A DNA stretch of 64,000 nt from Nautilus pompilius. Taxonomy: Eukaryota; Mollusca; Cephalopoda; Nautilida; Nautilidae. The notes under the pieces were generated by a model. It was not told the DNA's origin. It ran no database searches and saw only the letters and a list, made by a program, of their open reading frames with translations. Of the stretch, positions 24,501 through 35,500 are shown in pieces. How positions within the stretch are numbered: the first letter of the stretch is position 1; each line of letters opens with the position of its first letter. The position numbers were made by a program, and so were the translations under genes. The stretch covers positions 434,001 through 498,000 of the forward strand of contig JACATO010001085.1 of assembly GCA_018389105.1 (NCBI GenBank). The letters are read 5' to 3'.

Positions 24501-25550
24501 GATTGTGAAGTGCCAACTTGCACACAAGTCATTCCAGGCTTTATGGTATCAGTCTTGACCCGTGCTTCCTCATCCCAATGCAGAACACAATGACATCACA
24601 TGAATACCCAAGCTTGTGGGTCTAAGAGGTCCCAATAGTTCTAGCATAGCAGAGCTGATAGAGAATTGTTGGTCAGATGAAAGCTGAGAAATCAATGAGC
24701 AGTTTTCAAAATCTTTGATAGTTAAATCAAACTTTTTTTTTTTACTCATCTAAATTTAATTTATGAGATTCTTCCTAAATAAAGAGGGTAGAATGATTGT
24801 AATAAAGTTTAAAAAGAAGTTGCAGATATTCAGCATGTCAGCTTACATCTTCAACAAAGCCATCAAACTTGACTGATGTTTGTAGTTACCCTGTTTAAAA
24901 CACCCCCCCCCCTCTTGACCAATTAGTTACAGAACTTAATTTACTATAAATTTTCAAATACCAACAACATAGTAATTTACCAGATGGTAACATATAGACA
25001 GTGTTCTTGTTAAATGAAGCATAAATGTTCAATTGCATTGTTGGTTCCACAACATAAGAGAGGGGCTATTCATATTTTGCACTAATAAATCCTTTTACTG
25101 TGTATATAAAATATGGAGTATCTCATTGGCAAGTCCACACTTATAGCTGCTAGTGTATACATATTTAAAGAAATTTGTTAAATCTGTATATTTTAATTGT
25201 TATAGGAATGCAAATGGGACTTGCATTAACAGTAATGAAGATGATGAAAGTTGTTTGAAACAACAATATTTCAATAGCACAAAAAATGGTGTTAAGAGCC
25301 TTAGCAGGTACTTTGTTTGATGTTAAAATCCCATCAGTTGAACTCAAGTATTTGAAAAGATGTTCTGTTTGTAAGAAGTCTGATGATTTAACTCAGTTAA
25401 TACTCATGAAGATTAAAAAGACTTCAATATTAACACTTTCCTTTGATCTCCACTTGTTTGAATGTTGTTTTGAACTTTGATACCAATAAAAAAAAAATTA
25501 TTTTACTTACATTACACAAAGAATTGGGACATGGTTTTAATTAGTTTATA
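21534..25550. other. intergenic stretch, CpG-poor, with transposon debris
   Basis: From about 21534 CpG becomes rare. Apart from the Tc1-like fragment at about 21930-22280 and a weaker possible Tc1-type segment at 22525-22900, no coding blocks were recognised. The ORFs near 24100-24430 have no family I know. Confidence 0.4.
21930..22280 (+). pseudogene. Tc1/mariner-like transposase fragment
   Basis: At about 22110-22180 the plus strand reads 'FMDTDDNAQPHHEAAVVQDH', matching the 'FMDDNARPH' second catalytic block of Tc1-type transposases. At 22205-22250 it reads 'NPDLKLIE*LWNYIW', matching the 'SPDLNPIEHLWD' third block with an internal stop. The N-terminal half is not recognisable. A dead fragment. 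Confidence 0.65.
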
Positions 25551-26330
25551 CTAGCTGGGCTACCTGGTGCTGCACAAGGAAAAAGAAAAATGGCTGTCAT
25601 AAAAAGGGTTTTATATCAATTTTAAAAACAGAAATTTTATTTTGGCCAACTCTTGAGCATCCAACACGTGCCATGGGAAAAGCAGGGACCATCCAAACTG
25701 AGGCCAACAACTTTCAAGGATTGGCCCTGTGCTTTATTGATGGTCGCAGCAAAGTTGAGTTTTATAGGAACTGGATTCTCTTGAATTCAAAGGGTTTTAA
25801 AATTGCATAATGGTTGTGTTTCAGCCGACTTGTTTGGGAATCTGAAAAAAGTACCTAACCAATACAGGGCCAGCTTATAAGATGATGACAATCCACAGCA
25901 AACCACTAAATGAATTTTCATTCTTAGTTCTCATAGTTGTACCACATATGATATCAAAACCTGCTGTTGATGGCCTTCAAGGCCAACTGTTGAAAAAGTT
26001 AAATGTGGTCACTTCTGAGTTGACAGAGTACAGTGAAGCTGTAGTGACTGAACCTTAAGGTGTCTTTGAGGCCAGGCTCTGCTACCCTTTGATCCTGAGG
26101 TACCTTCATTATAATTCGAGGCTGCTAGGTCACCTTTTTTGAATGAGTGCAGTGGACTAAGCAGAATCTATAAGGCTTTTGAAAAGCGGCCCTGCCTCAA
26201 AACCGAAGTGCAGTAGCTTAAAACCTTGCCCAGATGCTGAAGGAGCTTCACCCAAAATCTGGGGCCTCTAGGAGCTATGGTTCAACAAAGAGTAACAAGT
26301 AAACAAGCACATTTGAAAATACGTATTAGA
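25551..26330 (-). mobile_element. Helitron remnant with both termini and a Pif1-like helicase piece
   Basis: On the minus strand the element starts 5'-TCTAATACGTATTTTCAA (26330 downward), preceded by A, and ends ...CTAG (25554-25551), followed by T. This is the TC...CTAG, A^T insertion signature of Helitrons. Near the 3' end the minus strand encodes 'FKRIQFPIKLNFAATINKA' followed by 'GQSLKVVGLSL', the final helicase motif of Helitron Rep/Helicase proteins. At only 780 bp, nearly all of the replicase is gone. Copy 2 at 55934-56108 shares both ends. Confidence 0.8.
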
Positions 26331-26649
26331 TAAATTATTCTGCTTTTCTTTCCTTACCATTATTAATCTAATGTTGGAAAAACAAAAGCACAGAAGGTAA
26401 AAAATTGCAGTCCTGTTTCAATTAAACTCACCATTCATGAGCTTGACATCTTCCCCTCTTGTCTTCAACCAATTTAATATTCTACTTTTAGTTTTAACTG
26501 TTTCACAAACTCTTTATTTCAGCTGACCATACACAAACTGGTGAGGTTTGGCAGTTTACTGAGTGGATCAACATATTTATTTATTAACTGGGTAAAACTG
26601 AATGTAGTACATAAAATTAAACTAACTTTTTTTTTTTTGTACAAATTTG

Positions 26650-26830
26650 AGGCAGTGTAGTGATCAGGCTTCTAGACTGCTAAAAAGTTGAAGGGTCAAA
26701 GTTCAAATCTCTGGAAGAGCAAGGTAAATTAAGAGACTGCAAAATATTATCTCCAAGCTGTAATGGTAGCTACTATCCAAAGACCAGAGTCTCTCTCTCT
26801 CTCTCACACTGATGTCTATCCAAATACTTG
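26650..26830 (+). repeat. tRNA-derived SINE-like repeat
   Basis: 'GTGTAGTGATCAGGCTTC' resembles a polymerase III A box and 'AGTTCAAATCTC' a B box, about 40 bases apart, followed by a non-tRNA body ending near a (TC)n run. The same design recurs at 29360-29600. Confidence 0.45.
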
Positions 26831-28019
26831 GATTGGAGAAAATATCTGAAGATTGTGATAAATTAACAGGAAAACTGGCAATGTCAGGCCAGGACCTTCA
26901 TCCTGCAGCAGATCAACAATGGCTGACTAAGCTACAAATAAATTTGAGAGAAAATTGGTTGTAGAATTAATGTGGTAAAACTTAAGAACTTTGGAACAGT
27001 CACAAAAATGATCTTTTTTGTAACTGTTCCACTTGGAGAGATGGGAACAGAGCAGAACTATATTTTGTTTCTCTCATAATTGACATTTTATCTAATAGAG
27101 CAGGTGCCTGAAACCAACCAAGATGTTCTGTTGGAAGTGTGAAATCCAATTATTGGTTACTGCATGGTAAATTGAAATTAGTCATTCTGCATTTACTTGA
27201 TAACTAAGTTTTAATTTTAATAATATTCAAACCTAAACTGACCTACAGACAACATGAAATGCATAGAAAATAATGGTTTTCAAAATCACAAAAACATATT
27301 CACAGAAATGTAACAAATGCATAAAGGACAACAGAAAGCATAGGCAAATAAATATCCAATGTTTGCATGTGAGCAGACGATCAAAATGATTTGGAAGTGT
27401 CACTGTAATCCAAGAAATGAAGTAAAAATTAGTATTTAAACATGTTCTTGGCATAAAAGTTGAGAGATAATGGAGTTATGGGTATATTTAATCAAAATTA
27501 TGATTGACCAAAAGTTAGTGTATAAAAGCTATGTTCATTTATGGGTATAAAAACAATGTAATCAGCATTATTTGTGCAAAACCCACAATGGTAATCTGCA
27601 GACATGGCATATGACCAGTGTCATTTGCAAAATGGATCCAGGCACATCAACTGCTTGTACTCATGCAACACTAGTGAGGCCAACACCACCCAGTTGTACA
27701 GATGCTCATGGTGAATAGCCCCCAATGCAGTAGTATAGATCCCTATAATGTATGTTAATAAACATCCCTCCCTACAAAGTATCAACCTGATTTATAGGAG
27801 TAAAACTAAAATTTTTTTAACCCTCCACTGGTTGAACAAGATCAAACTAAGAGTTCTGGAAATTCCACTTGGAAAGTTAAATCCCAGACAATGTTCATAT
27901 CAAAGTCAACGTTACCTTCTACCAATTGACAAAAAAACAAAGTGAACATGGTGGCTGAAAATGTTTTATTCACTTCTGATCCTGAAACACATTGGTCAGG
28001 AGCAAGAGGTCATCTTTCT

Positions 28020-28067
28020 TACATACATACACACACACATATATATATATACATATATATATATATA
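28020..28067. repeat. (AC)n/(AT)n compound microsatellite
   Basis: Imperfect AC repeats run into AT repeats. Confidence 0.85.
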
Positions 28068-29359
28068 AGCAAAACCTAAAATGTAGGGATCTTAAGATAG
28101 CAGTTAGTACTCCAGCTCCCAGATATTACATACATTCACACAATCCTGACAGTGCAATTAGAAAGCCCGTGTGTATACAAGTACCCTCATGAAAACAATG
28201 ACAACAGCTGTGACAGTTCAATACTTTGATGAAAAACAAGGGCAGGTATGGACTGTATATTTAGTGATAGCCAACCATTAGAGCATTTGCGATAAAAGCT
28301 ATAGATTCACCTAGCTAGTCTTTATAAAACAGGCAATGTTCTTGTAACTTGAATGCACCTTAGTACAAATTTTAAATGAACCACTTATTCTTTCAAAGTT
28401 AAGTTTTAATATTTTCCACAACTTATTTCATTATAATGTGCAAATGAACTCATCAAATTACCATGTAGTTTATATTTTAAACCACTAGTATGACTGATGA
28501 ATTTTAAAGTACAAACATATTCAGAAAATAAAAATATTTAATATGAACAGTCTCCCCAATTCAAACAGCTTATTCAACCAAAAGTACTTTTTCAAACACC
28601 CCAAAATAAAAATTTGGTGAAACATGCAGACAGAGAGAGAGAGAGAGATTGAGTATATCTATCTTAGTTTTAAAATTTGTCAGCTCGTGCCATTAAAACT
28701 TGAACAGATTCTATTTACTTCACTTTAGCAGGGCTGCCTGCTAGTTTTTTTTTAGCAGCTTTTTGAGAAAAGTCAAGAATAAAACCAATAATTTGAAGCT
28801 TAGCAGTGGAAATAAAACATGACTTGAACTACTAAGCAGCTTGGTTTTTATTTTGTGAAGTATTTGAAGACAGTTTATATTTAATTTTTTAGAAATGTAA
28901 TAAAATAAGAATACAAAATTATTCTGTAACAAAAAGTAGAGGTGAAGAAGGGTGTCTGAATGATTTGTGACTAGAACTTCCTGTTGTTACACTCATCATC
29001 TGATCAGTCAAGTTTGAGGGATGAGCAAAATAAGATATTAAAAGTACACAAGGCAAACAACCCTAAGTACCTACCTGGTTTCTGAGATTACAAACATTTA
29101 GAAAATCATTCAAAATTTGCCCTTATATAATCTGTTTGAAACTTGTGTTTGTCATTTTAATATTTCTCCAATACTTGGTGAATTAAAATTCAGGACCAAT
29201 GATCATGTATACACTACAGTTCCTGGAAAAGTAGGGTTTTAGAACTTTAACTCAGGAAGGCTAATTTCTCGTGCTCTTCTCCCTATGTTAAAATGTTTTT
29301 TTAAATGGGATTACCACACATCACCATTTTCTACAATGTCATTTTTTATTTTGTTACAA

Positions 29360-29600
29360 TATAAACCCAAACAATGATCCAATAGCTAGCCTCCTGGACT
29401 GCCAAGGTTGAGCTCAAGTTCAAATCCCATTCGAGATACTTTCTTTTCACTCTTCTTCATAAGCCAGACGGGTTTCCTCTGGGCACTACGATTTCTTCCA
29501 ACATCTAAAAATGAAGAGTTCTAGTAGAGACTTTCATTTGAGGTCTCCCAGTCATCCAACCAACTCAGTATGTAAATGCACATTCACTAATCTTGTAACT
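29360..29600 (+). repeat. tRNA-derived SINE-like repeat with a conserved core
   Basis: A tRNA-like head carries 'CTCCTGGACTGCCAAG' and a B-box-like 'AGTTCAAATCCCATTCG'. It is followed by 'GGTTTCCTCTGGGCACT' and 'CGATTTCTTCCAACATC', a core motif I recognise from invertebrate SINE families. An exact family match would need a search. Confidence 0.5.
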
Positions 29601-29651
29601 AAGGTAGAGACCCACCACCCCCTGTAACCTGGGAAGCTTATAACAAACTCC

Positions 29652-29657
29652 TTTATT
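29652..29657 (-). terminator. GOLGA2: candidate poly(A) signal of GOLGA2
   Basis: AATAAA on the minus strand (complement of TTTATT), about 790 bases past the GOLGA2 stop. It is the first canonical hexamer I found downstream; a closer variant signal could be used instead. Confidence 0.35.
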
Positions 29658-30445
29658 CAATCTGTTCACTTTGCTACTTTTAATAAGATAGTAAATAAAT
29701 ACTGATTTTCAGTATCTACCAGCCTAAATAAAAATGATGTATTATCAACCAAACAATTAGATCTTGATACTATACAATCAAACTTTAATACATAAATAGG
29801 AAAATTCTAAACACAACACACACACACACACACCTAGTCAGAAGTCAGGTGGCTGCTCCATGCAAACTTACAACTTCCAGAATTATTCCCTTGCCCATCA
29901 ATAATGAATACCAACTAAACTGAAATGTTTCCAAAAGAAAGATTAATTCTGAAATTAATCATCACACTCAATTTTATAAAAATTTCAGTAAGCAAGCAGC
30001 ATTTTTGCTTGGCAAACTAAGCCCCACCCTCATGATTTCAGTTGTTATTTAAAGAGTAACAGAGAGGTTCATGAATGACAGGTGTAAACAGACTGAGCAA
30101 TGTTCTCATTGTAAGATGAATCATATGCTTTTAGACAACCCCAATGGTTTTTAGTAAGTAGTTTTTTTTTTTTTGTAATATTTTTATCTTTTCTTTTAAA
30201 GAGCAAGATTACACTGATCTTGCAGAGAAAAATGGAACTGGAAAACACCTATGAAGAATTTTAACTGGTAGCTCCAGTCATGTGTGCATATCTCCTGACC
30301 AAAACTCAGTGATTTTGTTGGAATGGATTCTGTTCCTATTATATAGCAGAAACTCTTGGCCCAGTCTCCTCATCTCAGTTACTAGTTGCACAGAATTATA
30401 ATATATATTTTTTAATTATCAGAAATATGTGTGTAAGTTAGGTGT

Positions 30446-30722
30446 TCATAAGTCTAGTATTCTCCCTTTGCAGTACTTGCATGGAAGGTACTTTCGAGAT
30501 TGGAGTGTGTCTGGCATACTTGATTGCCCAATCTCGCTGAGCAAGTCCAGTATTTGTTTGGCAGTATGTTCATTCTGAGGTTTTGAGGCAGAAAGATGGT
30601 TTCTGGTTCTGTATCCAAGGTTGAAGTTAGTTTGTTCAGAGTTACACCATTGGTACTTTCTTCCCCAGCAAGAATTGCCTCTACTTCACTTTCAGAAGAT
30701 GAACTGCTATAGTCAGGCCACT
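30446..30722 (-). CDS. GOLGA2: GOLGA2 last exon with one-base frame break
   Basis: Acceptor TCTGTAG|AGTGG, phase 1. Starts 'EWPDYSSSSESEVEAILAGE' and continues to '..PETIFLPQ'. The GM130 C-terminal helix 'NEHTAKQILDLLSEI' is then read in another frame, ending at TGA 30446-30448. One A is lacking in the run 'CAAAACC' (complement at about 30579-30586). Without correction the frame ends at 30454. The tail reads 'YLPCKYCKGRILDL', unlike the vertebrate 'PFFYRADENDEVKITVI' end. Confidence 0.82.
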
Positions 30723-31679
30723 CTACAGAAAAAAATTACACACATTAATGTAGGTAAACAGTAGTTACCTATAGACTTCATATTTCAATTTATGTACCAG
30801 TGATCAACCACAATATTGACAAGATTTGTAAAAAAAAAAAAAAAGAGAGTCATTTTCAAGAAAGATTCAAACCTAAGCTGTCTGATTGAGAGGATTTAAA
30901 ACAACTGATATGTATACTTCAGGCTTTAAAGAACATTTTATTACTTATATAAAATAAAAAGTAATCAAAAATGGAAATTCATTTACTGTGATCTAAATTG
31001 ACAACTTAGGAACATAAAATAACACAAACAGCACCTCAGAACAAGCCAATCCTAGTTTTAGACATTAATATCAAGTAAACAAGATGTTCCGACAAGCAAG
31101 TAAAGATCGTTAAAACAATTGGTTGACTAAGCCTTTTTAAAAATTTAATCCACTTTAAACAATTTTTTAGAATGAAAACAATGGTTTTATGTTAATGATA
31201 ACCCAAATAGAGGTGAAAATTGTGTGACTGTATCAATATCAAATGCCACTCACCATTATTTAGTTTACTGCTAACACCATTCACCATGTGGCCTTGTTCC
31301 AGTGAAGTTAGATGAGGCTGTATCTTAGAGTCTGTGCTGTGCATTGCTGCGTCATGGCATAAATGTTGTTGGGCTTCTGTATTGTAGCTATGTAACATGG
31401 ATTTCTCTCCTAACATCTGCATCACCAATCCCTGCAACTGGTTCAGCTTACTCTGTTGATAGATAATGGACTGTTTTTGACGCAGCAGTTCACAGTTAAG
31501 GGTAGGGAAACATACCAGGCAAGTGCAATATCATTTCCAAAGGAAGGAAAATGAATTTTGGTCACATTTTTGTCATCTATAAAACTGGAGTATCAAAGGG
31601 TTTTTCAGAATGGTATAAAATAAGCAAAACAGCAATGTTATAAATTAATGATCAAAATTTTTACCTAGAAGCTATCTAG

Positions 31680-31716
<37 letters not shown>

Positions 31717-32464
31717 TAGATGTAGGTATATGTAACCAACACACTCACAATACAAAGGGGTTGAAGTGATATATGGATTTGTCATTGCAAAGATTTATAT
31801 TAATGAGGAAGACACTGTCACAGCCCCTATGGCACAACCTATGTGAGTGATACAGATTTAAGGAGTAGGTAACTTACTAAAAAACAAAAAAAAAAATAAA
31901 AAAAATCACATTTTATAAAAATATTTTGAGTATATAATTTTCAAGATATTTTATATATTTACATAATTAAATTAAAATTTCTTAGCATTTAAAAATAAAG
32001 ATTAATCACGAACAATCCTTCCACAAAGTAACATAACTGTTTAATAACTGGTCAATTAAAATATTTAGTGTATAGCAATTAATCTTTAAGTCAGAACAGA
32101 AAAGTTACTTTACGTTCTCAAAGTGGATAATTACTAAAACAATTGTGTAACACTGATATCTCAGAAATTTAACTAAACTATTTGTACAAATTTTCAGTTT
32201 TTAAAATGTAAATGCTACTCTGATGACAAATATGGACAAATTTTTAGAGCTGTAACCCGAACAGTTTCCCAAAGTAAAAACTAAGTTTTTTTTTCCAAAA
32301 AATGCTGGTTTACAAAAGTTGTTCTCCCACCACAAAAATGTGGAATAGTCTTTTTTCTTTTTAGATTTATTTACATGAAAGAACATATGCATGTCTTTTA
32401 AGAAAGATTTTTTTTAAAAAATCACATTTTAGAGGGATTGCTTTTAAATCCACATTTATTCGAA

Positions 32465-32513
<49 letters not shown>

Positions 32514-35500
32514 ATAACAGTCTAAGAGAAGACAACTTGAGGTAAACCTGAATCCCACAGGCAAGATGATAAAGGATACGTGCACAAATAACCAGACACT
32601 GATGAAATGATTAGTGCATTTAAAAAAAAATTTTTTTTTTGTTTTTACATTAAATAAAACAAGATAAACATTTAGCAAGTTTAAGGGGGGGCCACAGAAT
32701 TAATTACCTGTAGCTCCTCTCTATCCTTGGCTAACTGAGCAATGTAATCATTCTTCTGAAACTCTCGCTGCTGCAACAGTGCTCTCTGATGATGATACAA
32801 AGATATGTATTCACCTAAAAAACAGGATAGATTTTAAAAAAGAAGAAAAAATCAGGTAATAAAAATGATCTGACACGAGTGTATCCTTTACTGGATTAAG
32901 TTGTTTTATCCCCTATAAAACTGCCTCATCATATCAGTTCCATTGTCATTGAACAGCTAAAAACCCAAACATGATTTAAGTAAAAAAATATTTGGTATAA
33001 ATAAAATTAATGTAGAACATGCATAATCAAGAGAATTCTCAATAGTTTGAACTTGTGACTACAAGTGCCACTTAACAACTGATGCAGCAACACAACCATA
33101 TGGCAAATTCCCAAAATGAGCAGTGCTTTAGTCAAGTTGAAAACCAAACTTGGTTTGGTAAACCCCCATAGCAGGATTTCTTCTCACTCTTTTATACTAG
33201 TCCATCAGTATAGGTTTTCCACCTCTTCCTCCCATAGCTAAACAAGAGTTTTTGTATGATTCCATTTCTTGCTGAAGTACCAGATGTAGTAGGACTAGCA
33301 ATGCTTGTTAGCAGTAACCACGGCATTGTGCAACCTCATCAGGTATGTCTACACTTGTAGACAATGATGTTCATAGTATAGTTCAGACCATAAAGAATCC
33401 ATATAATTACATTAGTTCTGCATAAGAAAAGATTATTTGACATATTCATTCAAGAGAATAAAAATTATTTTGAAAAATACAATCATCATGTAGTATCCAC
33501 ACACACACAGTCTTTATGAACTTGCCTATGGTATCAGTTTCACCCTGAAGTTGTAATACCAGGTGCTCAAGTTGGTCAGCTTTATCACTTAAGTCGGCTT
33601 TCTCTCTCATTGCCTTTGTATATTTGTCCTGAATGAAAATAGAAAACATTTTATTTGAGGGGTTAAAGTTAAAAGTTTCATTTGCAATCAGTAACATCAT
33701 CTCTCCCTCCCAAAGTAACAATTCAACATTTTTGAGAGATCTTCAGCATGCCAAGCTGCAAAAATAATGTTTCTGTTGACCAAAACACTAAACAAAGCAG
33801 AGAGGCCCAGTTATGTACAGTTGTACACATCATCACTGCAATCCAACAAGGTCAATTTTTCATATTAACATAAGTTGTCAAATGTTTCTTTTGCTCATTC
33901 TACTTACTCCAAATGAGAACCACCAAACCATTGCAAGCAACAAAACTACATTAACCCTTTCACCACCAAGTAACTTAGAAGGAAATAACCCTTCAACATT
34001 AAGTATCTTTGAGAAATATTTAGAAAAATTCATTATGGATTTCAAAACAACATAACTTTGCCAAATGTAAATATATCTGGGTATATTTGGTATCAAAATA
34101 AAGTTTAAAATTCAGTGCTCAAGAATATTTAATTTTGATGTTCATATCAACTGCTGTTGTAAAGATACAGGTGCAAACAGGTAAAATATGAAATTATCTG
34201 TTCATCATTAAGAAAAATATAAAATATTTCTACAAGTTAGTCCATTTGCACCTGGATGTGTACATGGAAAAATATTGTTGAAGAATAAGCCTTTATTACT
34301 AAAAACTAGAGGATGTCCAAATATAATCAATAAAGTGCCCATAACGCAAGATGAATTCCATGCATCAACCAATCAGTCAGCAGAGCATTAAAAATAGCTT
34401 TTTACCCGAGAGGGTATACTGGTCTGCAGTGGTGAAAGGGTTAAAAAATTTCCTGCCTGTTTATCCTTCTTCTTTGCTTGCTATTGTGAAAAATGTTTGG
34501 GCCATCAAAAGTGAGGTTTGAAATTTCTTTTAATAATCACATTTAAACATTAAAACAAAAATGTAATAATTGAGATTTTGAATCCTAGAAAGTCTTACTA
34601 CTAAAGGTTGTACTGTCCTGTACATCTCAAAAAATTAGAATATCATGGAAGAGTTCATTTTTTCCCGTAATTTAATTGAAACAGTGAAACTTTCATATAT
34701 ATTCTAGATTCATTACACATAAAGTGAAATATTTCAAGCCTTTTTTTGTTTTAATTTTGATGAAAATCCACTATCTCAAAATATTAGAATATTCCATAAG
34801 ATCAATAAAAAAAAAAAGATCTATAATATTTATTTATGCACTCAATATTTGGTCCGGGCTCCTTTTGCACGAATCACTGCATCAATACGGCGTGGCATGG
34901 AGCCAATCAGCCTGTGGCACTGCTGAGGTGTTATGGAAGCCCAGGTTGCTTTGATAGCGGCCTTCAGCTTGCCTGTATTGTTGGTCTGGTTGTCTCATCT
35001 TCCTCTTGACAATATCCCATAGCTTCTCTATGGGGTTCAGGTCAGGCGAGTTGGCTGGCCAATCAAGCACAGTAATACCATGGTCAGCAAACCAGTTACT
35101 AGTAGTTTTGGCACTGTGGGCAGGTGCCAAGTCCTGCTGGAAAAGAAATCAGCATCTCCATAAAGCTTGTCAGCAGACAGAAGCATGAAGTGCTCTAAAA
35201 TCTCCTGGTAGATGGCTGTGTTGACTTTGGACTTGATAAAACACAGTGGACCAACACCAGCAGACGACCTGGCACCCCAAATCATCACTGACTGTGGAAA
35301 CTTCACACTGGACTTCAAGCAACTTGGATTCTGTGCATCTCCATTCTTCCTCCAGACTGTGGGACCCTGATTTCCAAATGAAATGCAAAATTTACTTTCA
35401 TCTGAAAAGCTGACTTTGGACCACTGAGCAACGGTCCAGTTCTTTTTCTCCTCAGCCCAGGTAAGACGCTTCTGACGTTGTCTCTGGTTTGGGAGTGGCT

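Larger units (their letters stand above)
26331..29359. other. intergenic stretch, CpG-poor
   Basis: Apart from the SINE-like unit at 26650-26830 and an (AC)n/(AT)n microsatellite at 28020-28067, no genes or repeat-derived coding blocks were recognised. ORFs are short and AT-rich. Confidence 0.35.

Noticed and set aside
31440-31510. Possible U12-type intron end: 'CCCTTAACT' branch-like motif before an AC, upstream of the GOLGA2 exon at 31254
   Set aside because: The donor of the preceding exon is an ordinary GTAATT, and an AG acceptor at 31453 gives an ungapped match to GM130. The motif is probably chance.
34724-35188. Plus-strand ORFs over the Tc1 element
   Set aside because: They are antisense shadows of the minus-strand transposase, whose DDE motifs are clear.
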